NCBI GenBank assembly: GCA_030843315.1
Contig: JAUUPT010000013.1
Span: 10,834 to 74,833 of the forward strand
Direction: 5' to 3'
Source of the DNA: Bacteroidaceae bacterium
GTDB lineage: Bacteria; Bacteroidota; Bacteroidia; Bacteroidales; Bacteroidaceae
Length of the DNA stretch: 64,000 nt
Both the position numbers and the translations under genes were made by a program. Below, one piece after another: positions 41,201 to 50,043 of the stretch. Within the stretch, counting starts at the first letter, position 1. Each line of letters opens with the position of its first letter. Below the pieces are notes generated by a model. That model did not search any database, was not told where the DNA came from, and saw only the letters and a list, made by a program, of their open reading frames with translations.

Positions 41201-42185
41201 GTATAAGACGGGCGTGCTGCGTTCCGTATCCGGCACCGGCATCGGGTTGGCGCTGGCTCGTTCGCTTGCCGAGCTCCATGAAGGTACTTTGTGTATGGCA
41301 GACTCCACAGAAAACAATTGCTTCTTATTGACCCTTCCGTTGAAGCATGCCCAAACGGTGACCATAGGACGGAAAAAGTCGGTAGCCAGCGAAGAACCTG
41401 CCGGAGAAAGCGGGACAGAGCTTGCTTCCAAGCAATACCGTTATACTCTTTTAGTGGTGGAAGACAGCCCTGAGATGCAATCGTTCGTTGTGAAGCAGCT
41501 ATCATCAGAATATCAAGTGCTGACTGCCTTGAATGGGGTAGAGGCCTTGAATGTACTGAAAGAACATACCGTCAACCTGGTTATCACAGATATTATGATG
41601 CCCGAAATGGATGGATTGGAGTTGTGCGAGCATCTGAAATCGGAACTCGACTACAGCCATATCCCCATTATCCTGCTGACAGCTAAAACTACTCTTCAGG
41701 CGAAGATAGAAGGTATGAAATTGGGTGCGGACGTCTATATAGAAAAGCCATTCTCGGTGGAATACCTGAAGGTTTGTGTTTCCAACTTGCTGAGTAATCG
41801 CGAGAAGCTGCGTGCCTCTTTTGTGCATTCTCCTTTTGTGCAGACGGGCAGTATGGCTATGACCAAAGCGGATGAGACATTCCTTAAAACGTTGAAAGAG
41901 GTGGTTGTTGCCAATATGCAGAACCCTGATTTCTGTCTGGATGATATGGCAAGTCTGCTGAATATGAGCCGCTCAAGTCTGAACCGGAAGATAAAAGGCA
42001 TATTGGATATGACGCCGAACGACTACATTCGTCTGGAACGATTGAAGAAAGCTGCGCAACTTTTGAAGGAAGGGGAATGCAAAATCAATGAGGTTTGCTA
42101 TATGACCGGCTTTAATACACCGTCCTATTTTACCAAGTGCTTCCAGAAGCAATTCGGAATCTTGCCCAAGGATTTTGTGAAATAA
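38232..42185 (+). CDS. Hybrid two-component system regulator (HTCS)
   Basis: This is a sensor kinase and response regulator in one chain that switches on PUL genes when it binds an oligosaccharide in the periplasm. The 1317-aa protein has a signal peptide (1-22). A two-propeller sensor with repeated GLNRYDG- and WIGT-type blades follows (about 25-700), then a Y_Y_Y domain (about 690-765) and a membrane helix at about 774-793. The HisKA domain has phospho-acceptor His829 in NVAHEIRTPL, and the ATPase domain has SGTGIGLALARS. The receiver has Asp1120 in VITDIMMPEMDG, and an AraC-type DNA-binding domain closes it (about 1215-1317). All key residues are intact. It lies between PUL units 1 and 2 and could control either or both. 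Confidence 0.96.
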   Translation: MKRIILKFFLCLCIVAALPCYAQNSVHYYFRTMDIRNGLSQNTVYQILQDKKGFMWFGTKDGLNRYDGVAFRVYKKENSDLGKNFITALYEDHEGNIWIGTDGGVFIYDPVRDSFTAFNQVSDKGTTVRDFVTMIGSDDQDNIWMSVENQGLFCYKQDGKTLLNYLHDSGLANVTRFWLNGNTCWLALYADNLYYTKDNFETPLQAFKDADGNEIFKGDIINWQVNGPHNCVYIASLNGLTEINLTNGKTRRLLNTYVRALQFRSDNELWVGAESGLYIYNLTTDKVTHLTVPNQDDSYALSDNAIYSLCRDKENGMWIGSYFGGVNYYPYQWTYFEKFYPREDLRYFGRRVREICESNDGTLWIGTEDKGLFNFDPKTGKIEPFEHPAIYQNVHGLCMDGDDLWVGTFSGGLNRVNLRTRQVKHYSKGESENSMIANDAFAICKTTTGDVWVGTTSGLLKYNRSTDDFTRIPQLRNMFTYSILEDFNGNLWFTTFSNGVFCYNVRTQQWRNYLSNEKDSTSLSYNKVISIYEDSKKRLWFMTLGEGFCRYNPETDNFTRYDMSQGFPSNTIYKMVEDKRGNLWITSNYGLVCFNPDTGSKHAYTTANGLLSNQFNFQSGYCDKEGRIYLGSINGFIAFDPETFVENTFLPPVVITDFYLFNKRLSVNSQDSPLKKSIIYSDEIELEADQNSFSLQVAALSYQAPEMNRLEYKLEGFDREWYAVGRNSTINYSNLPYGSYTLRIKGSNSDGKWNEQERVLDIHIRPPFYLSVWAYVIYVVLALCSLAAVIFYLRRRTLLKHQQTMEKFEREKERELYASKIDFFTNVAHEIRTPLTLIKSPLENVLTSKSVSDEIRDDLEIMDLNTNRLLDLVNQLLDFRKTETQGFQLDFVECNISDLLQTTYKRFKPLAREKGLELTVDVPENLYASVDKEGLTKIISNLLTNAMKYSETYINIKLYVEGEKLILSVCNDGAIVPVEMREEIFKPFIQYKTGVLRSVSGTGIGLALARSLAELHEGTLCMADSTENNCFLLTLPLKHAQTVTIGRKKSVASEEPAGESGTELASKQYRYTLLVVEDSPEMQSFVVKQLSSEYQVLTALNGVEALNVLKEHTVNLVITDIMMPEMDGLELCEHLKSELDYSHIPIILLTAKTTLQAKIEGMKLGADVYIEKPFSVEYLKVCVSNLLSNREKLRASFVHSPFVQTGSMAMTKADETFLKTLKEVVVANMQNPDFCLDDMASLLNMSRSSLNRKIKGILDMTPNDYIRLERLKKAAQLLKEGECKINEVCYMTGFNTPSYFTKCFQKQFGILPKDFVK

Positions 42186-42224
42186 TAGACCGATTATTCA
42201 TTGAAATAGAACAATCCAATCAAC

Positions 42225-42250
42225 CGCCCCTGGAATATGTTCCAGGGGCG
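42225..42250 (+). terminator. Intrinsic terminator of the HTCS gene
   Basis: An 11-bp perfect stem (CGCCCCTGGAA at 42225-42235 with 42240-42250) has a TATG loop and is followed by ATTTT. It lies 40 nt after the HTCS stop. Confidence 0.85.
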
Positions 42251-42488
42251 ATTTTGAATTTATAATTGCATAGATTGGTGATATACTTGCATTGTATCTT
42301 GTTCTATGCGAATATATTTGCAGCACAAAAGTTAACCAATTTGTAATACTACGAACAAGATGCCTATGACGTAAAAAATCCTAATTAATCTTCTATGCTT
42401 GGTAAGAGGGACTAAGTCTCTTATTACAAAATGTAGCCAAAAGCGGACCTGAGTTTCCGCATAGTTTTAAAATCTAATTCTATAAAAA
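42251..42488 (+). promoter_or_regulatory. Promoter region and long leader of SusC2
   Basis: A -7 element TATATTTG lies at 42313-42320 with TTG at 42292-42294, 18 bp upstream. The expected leader is about 160 nt long. GCATAGA at 42268-42274 and TCTATGC at 42303-42309 form a short inverted repeat flanking the -33 position; it may be an HTCS site, with low certainty. The rest of the leader shows no clear hairpin. Confidence 0.45.
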
Positions 42489-45400
42489 ATGATCAAGAAA
42501 ATCTTATTCTTATTCTTTGTTGTGTTTGCAGCTACCGCCTATTCACAAGATGTGACTATAAAGGGTACGGTAACAGATGCAAATAATGAACCTTTGACAG
42601 GTGTAAATGTGGTAGTGAAAGGTACTACTACGGGTGTTATTACCGATCTCGACGGTAATTTCTCGTTAAGCGGAAAGAAGGGAAGTACGCTTGTCTTTTC
42701 TTATATCGGTATGCTTTCCCAAGAAGTTGTTTATAAAGGAACTGCCATGCGTGTAGTGATGCAGGACGATACGAAACTGCTGGATGAAGTCGTTGTAATC
42801 GGTTATCAGACCGTGAAGAAATCAGACTTGACCGGAGCTGTTGCCGTGGTAGATACGAAGGAGATGAAGAAAAGCGCTGCCGGAACTTTGGTTAGCCAGA
42901 TGCAAGGTTTGGCAACCGGTGTTAACGTACGCAGTAGCGGCCGTGCAGGTGAAGATGCTTCTATCGAAATTCGTGGTGTCGGCTCTTTGAGTAACAACTC
43001 TCCGTTGTGGGTTATCGATGGTATGATTACTGACCCGGGTGTTGACTTCAACCCTGCGGATGCAGAATCTATCCAAATTTTGAAAGATGCTTCTGCCGCT
43101 GCCATCTACGGTTCCCGCGCTGCCAACGGTGTGATTATCGTTACTACCAAGAAAGGTTCTAAAGGTCCCATGAAGGTAAATGTAAGCGTAAAGGAAACAT
43201 TGGAATGGAGCCCCAAGTACGACTTGATGAATGCGAAAGAGTATATCAAGTATAATGATATTGCTTATAACGAAGCTATTAAAGATGGTATTGCTACTGT
43301 GAACAGTACTCAGAAGCACTCTGAATATGACACTAACTGGCAAGATGCTATCTTGAAAACCGCATTGGTACAAGATTATAACGTAGCACTCTCGGGTGGT
43401 GGTGATGCAGGCAGCTACTATGTATCAGCCGGCTATTACAACAACGACGGTGTATCTTACGGAAATACATTCGACCGTTACAGCTTCCGCGTTAACACGC
43501 AAGGCAAGAAGGGCTGGTTCTCTTTCGGTGAGAATCTGGCTTATTCATTGACGAACACTGACCCTAACCAGACAAATACGTATAACGACTTCTTGCGTAT
43601 GATGCCTACCATTCCTATCTACGATGAAAACAACCCCGGTGGATATGGCTATGGTGATGCTGCCAAGTACAATACATTCGGTGTGAACCCGATTGCCCGT
43701 GAAGATTTGGAATACCGCCACTTCCGTCAGAATCGTCTGAATGGTTCTTTGTGGTTGGAATTCAAACCTTTCGATTTTCTTTCTTATAAGTTCAATGGTG
43801 GTGTAGACCTTTATTTCTATGAGAACTCTTGGTTCCGTGGCGAAGGTAACTGGACTCAGAATCAGGAACATCGTGATCCGGAAAGCCAGAAGGCACGTGA
43901 CAATACGTACAATATGCTGATTGAGCATACGTTGAACTTCAACAAAGACTTTGGCAAGCATCATGTGGATGCTGTTGTCGGTACTACTTACCAGCACCAC
44001 GAATGGGAAGGTCTTTGGGCTTCCCGTCTGAACTTCCCGATGTTGGGTAACGGCGATTATCTGACCGTACTGAATGCCGGACAGAGCAACCAGCAGAACT
44101 CAAACAGCATCAGTGAAAATGCGATGATCTCTTACCTGGGACGTGCAAACTACATCTATGACGATAAATACTATCTGACTGCTACTTTCCGTCGTGACGG
44201 TACTTCCCGCCTGGCTAAAGAAAACCGTTGGGGCAACTTCCCATCCGTATCTGCTGCCTGGAGAATTTCAAACGAAGAATTCTTCAATGTGCCTTGGATC
44301 AATGACCTGAAGATTAGAGGTAACTGGGGACGTCTGGGTAACTCTTCTATCGGTGACTGGGACTATATCGGAACCATCAACCAGAGTATCGTAACCGTAT
44401 TCGGCGGAGCGGTTGTTCCGGGTTCTACCCAGGTGAAGCTGGTGAATACAGGTCTTGTATGGGAAACCAAAGAAACTATAAATATCGGCTTCGATGCCAG
44501 CTTCCTCGACCAGCGCCTCACTGCCAGTGTAGAATACTACAACTCAAAGACCAGCGACGTTTTGGCTGAAACTCCGATTGCCATTTCTACCGGTAACCAG
44601 GGTGGTTCTCCGTGGAAGAACGCTGCCAGCTTGCGCAACAAAGGTTTCGAGCTTACACTCGGTTGGAAGGACCAGGTATCAGACTTCAAGTACGGTGTTT
44701 TGCTGAATGTCACCACGATGGACAACGAAGTATTAAGTTTGGGTCGTGATGGTACTGAAAGAGACTTTATCGATTCAGGTCAGGCAAGAACAAAACCGGG
44801 CAGATCTTTGGCTGAATTCTATCTGAGAAAGACAGACGGTATCTTCAAGACACAAGAACAGATTGACAATTATGTAACATCTACCGGCAAGCCGATTATG
44901 ATCGAAGGTAAGCGTCCGCAATTGGGTGATGTCAAGTACCTTGACTTGGATGACAATGGTGAAATTACCGATGCCGACCGTGATTTTTGCGGTAGCCCGT
45001 GGGCAAAGATGCAAATGTCATTGGTACTGAATGCAGAATGGAAGAACTTCGACTTCAGCATGATGTGGAACGGACAGTTCGGTAACAAGATCTACAATGT
45101 AGCTCAATGGCAAGGTCGTCTGTTTGCGGATAACTCCAACTATATCCGCTTCAAGAAGGGTGAAGAGCCTTATCAGGTGAATCCCAATTCCAATACTCCG
45201 CGTATCATTTACGGTGACTTCCGCAACTCCCGCGATGCCGACCGCTTCCTGGAGAACGGTTCTTACTTCCGCATGAAGAATATTTCTATCGGATATAACT
45301 TCAAGCAGAAATGGGTGACTAACCTGGGCGTTGAGAAACTCCGTCTGTTTGCTACCGGCAGCAACCTGCTTACTATCACCGGATATTCCGGTCTGGATCC

Positions 45401-45500
45401 TGACTTCAAGGGAGCAAATTCTGTATGGAACAGTGGTACGGACAGCTTTGCTTATCCTAATACCCGCTCGGTAATGTTTGGATTGGATTTGACCTTTTAA
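42489..45500 (+). CDS. SusC-like TonB-dependent outer-membrane transporter (pair 2)
   Basis: The 1003-aa oligosaccharide importer has a signal peptide (1-19, cut after TAYSQ) and a carboxypeptidase-regulatory-like domain (about 21-95; TIKGTVTDANNEPLTGVNVV). A TonB box-like DEVVVIGYQTVKKSDLTGAV follows, then the plug (about 110-215; IEIRGVGSLSNNSPLWVIDG) and the barrel, ending GLDLTF. SusD2 follows 22 nt later. It opens the largest enzyme run of the window, so its cargo is probably the product of the GH43 lipoproteins encoded downstream. It is little alike SusC1 beyond the family motifs, suggesting a different ligand. Confidence 0.95.
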   Translation: MIKKILFLFFVVFAATAYSQDVTIKGTVTDANNEPLTGVNVVVKGTTTGVITDLDGNFSLSGKKGSTLVFSYIGMLSQEVVYKGTAMRVVMQDDTKLLDEVVVIGYQTVKKSDLTGAVAVVDTKEMKKSAAGTLVSQMQGLATGVNVRSSGRAGEDASIEIRGVGSLSNNSPLWVIDGMITDPGVDFNPADAESIQILKDASAAAIYGSRAANGVIIVTTKKGSKGPMKVNVSVKETLEWSPKYDLMNAKEYIKYNDIAYNEAIKDGIATVNSTQKHSEYDTNWQDAILKTALVQDYNVALSGGGDAGSYYVSAGYYNNDGVSYGNTFDRYSFRVNTQGKKGWFSFGENLAYSLTNTDPNQTNTYNDFLRMMPTIPIYDENNPGGYGYGDAAKYNTFGVNPIAREDLEYRHFRQNRLNGSLWLEFKPFDFLSYKFNGGVDLYFYENSWFRGEGNWTQNQEHRDPESQKARDNTYNMLIEHTLNFNKDFGKHHVDAVVGTTYQHHEWEGLWASRLNFPMLGNGDYLTVLNAGQSNQQNSNSISENAMISYLGRANYIYDDKYYLTATFRRDGTSRLAKENRWGNFPSVSAAWRISNEEFFNVPWINDLKIRGNWGRLGNSSIGDWDYIGTINQSIVTVFGGAVVPGSTQVKLVNTGLVWETKETINIGFDASFLDQRLTASVEYYNSKTSDVLAETPIAISTGNQGGSPWKNAASLRNKGFELTLGWKDQVSDFKYGVLLNVTTMDNEVLSLGRDGTERDFIDSGQARTKPGRSLAEFYLRKTDGIFKTQEQIDNYVTSTGKPIMIEGKRPQLGDVKYLDLDDNGEITDADRDFCGSPWAKMQMSLVLNAEWKNFDFSMMWNGQFGNKIYNVAQWQGRLFADNSNYIRFKKGEEPYQVNPNSNTPRIIYGDFRNSRDADRFLENGSYFRMKNISIGYNFKQKWVTNLGVEKLRLFATGSNLLTITGYSGLDPDFKGANSVWNSGTDSFAYPNTRSVMFGLDLTF

Positions 45501-45522
45501 CTAATAAATCAGCTTATAAATT

Positions 45523-47100
45523 ATGAAAAAGATATATTATGGATTAATGCTCGCAGGTGCCCTGACATTGTGCACCGGATGCAGTTCAAGTTTATTGGAT
45601 ATCGATAATCCCAATGAAGTGACAAATGATACTTATTGGAATAAGCCGGAAGATGCTACCGCCGGTGTAAATGCCTGCTACAGCTTCCTCTATAAGGAAG
45701 GAACCTGGATGCGTTGGCTCTCTTTCCGCTATGATTTGACTTCGGACGAAGGATGGAGTTCTTCTCCCTGGATTGAGTTGGGCGACTGGACACGCTTCCT
45801 TTACAATAACTACAACTTCTACGAAGGCAACAATATACATTGGGAGCACTTCTATGTAGGTATTTTCCGTTGCAACCAGGTGCTGTCCAAAGTTCCTAAT
45901 ATTGAAATGGACGAGACTACGAAAAACCAGGTATTGGCACAGGCTTCTTTCTTGCGTGCTTTGTGGTATTTCCAGGTGAATCTGTTGTGGGACAAAGGAA
46001 CGATGCCTTTGGAGCCTAAGGACGCCACTTATATCCCGGAAGATGCTTCCGAGCAGGAAATTTGGGACCAGGTAGAGAAAGACTTGACGTTTGCTATGCA
46101 GTATTTGCCCGAATCATGGGATGCCGCCAACTTGGGACGTGCAACCAAAGGTGCTGCCAAAGCATTGCTCGGAAAGGCTTATATGCAGCAGCACAAGTAC
46201 GACAAGGCAAAGGAACAGTTGCAGTGGCTGATTGACAAGGAAGGTTCTCTGTATGGACTTATTGACAACCGTGAAGACAACTTCACCGACCTGGACGAGA
46301 ACAACAAGGAAGGTATCTTCGAGATTCAGTTTGATGACATGAATAAGGGTGGTACGGGCAATGACGCCAGCATGGCATTCGGTTTCCAACGTACTCAGTT
46401 CTTTGCTCCCAGCGGTATTGGTTGGGGCGACGGTAAGGCCCGTCGATGGCTGGTTGATGAATTCCTGAAAGAAAAACGTGCCGATGGTAAGAATGACTTG
46501 CGTCTGTATGGCAGTATTCTTTATCGTGGATTCTCACAAGACTTCCCCGACCAACCGAAGAAGTACTATGGAGTTGAAAATGCGGACTGGAATGAGGGTT
46601 GGGGAACAGACCCGGAAGATTGCTATATCCGCAAATACAATACTGCTTACTACAGAAATACCGAAGATTATTTTGCACGTAACAACTATCGTATCATGCG
46701 CTATGCCGACATCCTGATGAACTATGCAGAATGTCTTGCTGAAACAGGTAGCTCTACTGCCGATGCTGCGGTTTACGTAGACAAAGTAAGAGAACGTGCA
46801 GGCATGACTAAGTTGAAAGACAGTCCATGGAAAGATTGTTTGAGCTCAAAGGATGCTTTCCTCAAACGTCTGCAAATGGAACGTACCTTGGAACTCTGTT
46901 TCGAAGGCTGGCGTTGGGCCGACCTGAAGCGTTGGGGCTTGCTTGATTCTCAGGAAGGTATCGACGAACTGAAAGCTCGCGACAGGGACTTTGATAACTT
47001 CATCGTTGGTAAGCACAGACGTCTGCCTATTCCGAGAGACGAGGTGATTAACAGTACCGTAGGCGGTGTTGCTCATTTGACTCAGAACCCGAATTATTAA
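45523..47100 (+). CDS. SusD-like glycan-binding lipoprotein (pair 2)
   Basis: The 525-aa surface lipoprotein has a signal with lipobox LCTGC (Cys about 20). It keeps SusD family features: an early WNKPEDATAGVNACYSFLY segment, the helical repeat with LAQASFLRALWYFQVNLLW, and the C-terminal MERTLELCFEGWRWADLKRW and RRLPIPRDEVIN. It is paired with SusC2 (22 nt spacing). A terminator follows the gene, so the enzymes downstream are probably made at a lower level than the transporter pair. Confidence 0.94.
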   Translation: MKKIYYGLMLAGALTLCTGCSSSLLDIDNPNEVTNDTYWNKPEDATAGVNACYSFLYKEGTWMRWLSFRYDLTSDEGWSSSPWIELGDWTRFLYNNYNFYEGNNIHWEHFYVGIFRCNQVLSKVPNIEMDETTKNQVLAQASFLRALWYFQVNLLWDKGTMPLEPKDATYIPEDASEQEIWDQVEKDLTFAMQYLPESWDAANLGRATKGAAKALLGKAYMQQHKYDKAKEQLQWLIDKEGSLYGLIDNREDNFTDLDENNKEGIFEIQFDDMNKGGTGNDASMAFGFQRTQFFAPSGIGWGDGKARRWLVDEFLKEKRADGKNDLRLYGSILYRGFSQDFPDQPKKYYGVENADWNEGWGTDPEDCYIRKYNTAYYRNTEDYFARNNYRIMRYADILMNYAECLAETGSSTADAAVYVDKVRERAGMTKLKDSPWKDCLSSKDAFLKRLQMERTLELCFEGWRWADLKRWGLLDSQEGIDELKARDRDFDNFIVGKHRRLPIPRDEVINSTVGGVAHLTQNPNY

Positions 47101-47111
47101 TAACCAAAGAA

Positions 47112-47166
47112 GGCTATGTCTGGAAGCCCTTTCTTACACTTAGGTGCTTCCGGCATAGCCTTTTTT
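47112..47166 (+). terminator. Intrinsic terminator between SusD2 and the downstream enzymes
   Basis: GGCTATG and GGAAGC (47112-47127) pair with GCTTCC and CATAGCC (47146-47160), with a small bulge, and six T residues follow at once (47161-47166). It lies 20 nt before the next ATG, so readthrough would set the level of the GH43 enzymes. Confidence 0.85.
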
Positions 47167-47185
47167 CTCTTAAATCTTATACCTT

Positions 47186-49831
47186 ATGCTTGTCTATAAA
47201 AAACTATTATTGCCATTCGCTTTTGCTTGTTGCAGCGCTTTGATGGCACAGAATATCCAGAATCCGGTACTTCCCGGAGTGGCAGATGCCGGTGTAATGA
47301 AATACAACGGCAAGTACTATATCGGCGGAGTTTATACAAACGGAGACTTTTATGTTTCTGATGACTTGGTTCATTGGGGCACACCCGTCCACGTGGTGAC
47401 GATGGATAACGAGTGGACAAAAGGTACCGGAGCAGGCAACAATCAGATTCATGCCAACGATATGCTTTATCTGAATGGTGATTTCCACCTGTACTGGTCT
47501 GTCAACTATTGGGGAAAAGACAAGCACGCAGTTCACATTGTGCACACGCAAGGTAAAGATGCTTTAGGCCCCTATACGGAACCTAATAAAAAGACCTGGA
47601 TGGATAACCGTATCGATCCGAAGGTATTCAAAGACGACGACGGACAACTATACATGTACATGGTGCGCTTCACCGACGGCAACACCATTTGGGCACGCAA
47701 GATGAAGAATCCGGCAGAGTTTGCCGGCGACCCTGTATGTATGTTCGCTTCACTGCCCGATACATGGGAGACAATGGATAACAGAGTAGCGGAAGGCCCT
47801 TGGGTGATGAAGTATAGAGACCGCTACTACATGATGTACAACGCAAATCACACGGCTACCGAATGGGGTAATTATCAGTTGGGAGTGGCTGAGGCTGACT
47901 CTCCTTTAGGTTTTCAACATGGGAATAAATATAGTTATCCGGTTGTAGGATGCAATCAGACGCAACTGGAAGAAAAACAAGTGGACATACTGCGGTATGG
48001 CACTACCTACGAACCTCTGTTTGCGTATACCGAAAGCAAACCGGCAGGTGACTGGAATACAAAACTTACTTATGATGCTTCCGCCTGGAAACAGGGCGAG
48101 ACGGGATTCTCTTCCGAAGAAGTGAAAGGCTCTACCACCCGTCATCAGGGCACGGTGTGGGATTCTCCTTCCTTATGGTTGCGCAAAACGTTCTTTGCCG
48201 ACAAGCAGGTGGGAAATCTGGCCTTACGAGTGGCCCACGACGGAGATACCCGAATTTATTTGAATGGAACGCTGGTCTACGAGAAGCAGGGGCGTGATTA
48301 CTGTATAGTGAATCTGGATAAGAAGCTGCGTGCCGCTTTGAAAGAAGGTACGAATCTGCTTGCCGTAGAAACAAACAAAGGACGTTCCCAATTCTTCGAC
48401 GTATCTCTATTCGATATGAAGAACGAAGTTGCCGACGAGATTTTGATGACACCGGGACAGCCTAATATTCTGAGAGGACCGAACGGCTTCGAATGGTGGC
48501 TTATCTATATGGCAAACAAGAATGCCGAACGTCGCGGACAATACATCAACCGCGTTCAGTTCTTCGATAAAACGATGTTTGTAGATGGCATTACCGGCCC
48601 TCAAACCGCAGGCTATCATCCCGAACCTTCTTTGCCTACCTTCTCCAAGAAAGGAGAGGAATCTTCTTTCGGCGTACTGCAAGGCGTACAGGCATCGACT
48701 GCTTATTTATTTGAAACCAGCGTAAAGACGAACTCCGAAGCAGGTATAGTAGCCTGGTGGAAGGATGCCGATAACTGCGCTTACATAGGCTTGGATGCAA
48801 AAGCCCAATCCTGGTACCTGCGTACCCGCATCAACGGAAAAGAAAGCAAGGAATCATACGCTTTGCCCGCTGACTTCCGTTGGGGTGTTTACCACCAGCT
48901 GCGCATAGAGCGCAATGTCGGTTGCTTAAAGGTTTGGCTGGACGAAATTCCCGCTCCCGGAAAGCATCTTTTTGCGGACATGATTCCTGCTGCTGAGGCA
49001 GGTGTTCCCGGAGTATTTGACGAGGCAAAGGATGCCTTGTTCGAAGGAACCATCTATACCATCGGCTTTGATGACGACCACCTGCAACTTACAGAGAAGG
49101 CAGAAGCGCTGAAAGGCGACCTGTTGAACGACTATGAGTTCAGCTTCCAGTTGTCCGGTCTGTCTCCCCAGGGAATGGCAGGCAGCTATCCGGTGTATGT
49201 GGATAAGAACAATTATGTGAAGGCACAATTCAACGGCGCTACCCGTATGCTCGAAGTCGTTGCCGTGAAGAAGGGCAAGCAGGCTTGGCGGAAAGACTTC
49301 CCGCTGGAATACTTGCAAACAGTCTACCCGGATGTGAAATATACCGATTTCATCGAGAAATGTTACCGTTTTGCTACACCTACTTATCTGGATGCACTTT
49401 ACTTGAATCGTCATGAAGCAGGCAATAAATCCGAGTTTGTGGAAGATATGTTCAGCAAGTTCAATATCGAGTATCTGAACAACGGAGAATGGCATCCGAT
49501 AGAGAACCGGGGTAGTGAAGTGGCGGAGCATCCTGCGTATAATCGTTTGGCATTCCCTACGGTGAAAGCGGAAGGAATCCGGTTCATCAACAAAGATGCG
49601 GAAGATTTGTCGCGCCATATCTATAAGATTGGCATCCGTGAGCAGTTGAAGGAATCATATAATTTCCGTGCTGTGCGCCGTGGAGATAAACTTTATATTT
49701 TTGTGGACGGGCGTGAACTGGGTGCACTGGATGTGCAGCAGTATCCTGCATCGCGCATCGGATTCTGTTCGGAGAAGGGCTCTTCGGTCTATGATGGAGT
49801 GCTGTATTACCACATCGGCGAGAAGAGATAA
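47186..49831 (+). CDS. Multidomain GH43 protein with a domain inserted in the propeller
   Basis: This predicted glycosidase is 881 aa long, against roughly 300-550 aa for most GH43 proteins. A signal peptide (1-22, cut after LMAQ) leads into a GH43 propeller. The residues are base Asp34 in GVADAGV, pKa Asp144 in NRIDPKVFKDDDG and acid Glu203 in VAEGPWVMK. At about residue 275 the propeller stops. About 140 residues of a galactose-binding-like jelly roll follow, with SPSLWLRKTF, LALRVAHDGDTRIYLNG and EGTNLLAVE as in GH2 sugar-binding domains. The last propeller blade resumes at about 416 (MTPGQPNILRGPNGFEWWLI). A lectin-like region (about 490-880) ends the chain. The first catalytic Asp sits in VADAG where most relatives have DP. 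The substrate is unknown; neighbours suggest arabinose-rich glycans. Confidence 0.82.
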   Translation: MLVYKKLLLPFAFACCSALMAQNIQNPVLPGVADAGVMKYNGKYYIGGVYTNGDFYVSDDLVHWGTPVHVVTMDNEWTKGTGAGNNQIHANDMLYLNGDFHLYWSVNYWGKDKHAVHIVHTQGKDALGPYTEPNKKTWMDNRIDPKVFKDDDGQLYMYMVRFTDGNTIWARKMKNPAEFAGDPVCMFASLPDTWETMDNRVAEGPWVMKYRDRYYMMYNANHTATEWGNYQLGVAEADSPLGFQHGNKYSYPVVGCNQTQLEEKQVDILRYGTTYEPLFAYTESKPAGDWNTKLTYDASAWKQGETGFSSEEVKGSTTRHQGTVWDSPSLWLRKTFFADKQVGNLALRVAHDGDTRIYLNGTLVYEKQGRDYCIVNLDKKLRAALKEGTNLLAVETNKGRSQFFDVSLFDMKNEVADEILMTPGQPNILRGPNGFEWWLIYMANKNAERRGQYINRVQFFDKTMFVDGITGPQTAGYHPEPSLPTFSKKGEESSFGVLQGVQASTAYLFETSVKTNSEAGIVAWWKDADNCAYIGLDAKAQSWYLRTRINGKESKESYALPADFRWGVYHQLRIERNVGCLKVWLDEIPAPGKHLFADMIPAAEAGVPGVFDEAKDALFEGTIYTIGFDDDHLQLTEKAEALKGDLLNDYEFSFQLSGLSPQGMAGSYPVYVDKNNYVKAQFNGATRMLEVVAVKKGKQAWRKDFPLEYLQTVYPDVKYTDFIEKCYRFATPTYLDALYLNRHEAGNKSEFVEDMFSKFNIEYLNNGEWHPIENRGSEVAEHPAYNRLAFPTVKAEGIRFINKDAEDLSRHIYKIGIREQLKESYNFRAVRRGDKLYIFVDGRELGALDVQQYPASRIGFCSEKGSSVYDGVLYYHIGEKR

Positions 49832-49869
49832 ATATATTAACATCCGGGTGGGGGACGCAGAGCACTGCT

Positions 49870-49957
49870 TTCTCCGGCACCGGGGAAGGACGTGTTCCCC
49901 GGTGTCGGAGGGGGTGTTCCCCGGTGCCGAACCCCTCGTTTCTCGGTGCCGGAGAAG
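49870..49957. repeat. GC-rich tandem 22-bp repeats with an inverted copy
   Basis: Three tandem 22-bp units occupy 49892-49913, 49914-49935 and 49936-49957; the first two share GTGTTCCCCGGTG, and the third is diverged. An inverted copy lies at 49870-49887. The inverted copy can pair with any of the three, giving a stem of about 16 bp with the first unit. The array is much richer in GC than its surroundings and lies in the 212-bp gap between two GH43 genes of the same operon. Confidence 0.8.
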
Positions 49958-50043
49958 TACCCCGTTCAGAAGGTACTCAGGCGGGGGAGGAACGATGGAT
50001 GCATTGCATGAATGAATTTTTACAAGACATTAAAAGAAGAACC

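Noticed and set aside
49924..50043. N-terminal extension of the 322-aa GH43 lipoprotein
   Set aside because: The added 40 residues come from the GC-rich repeat gap and would place the lipoprotein signal inside the protein.
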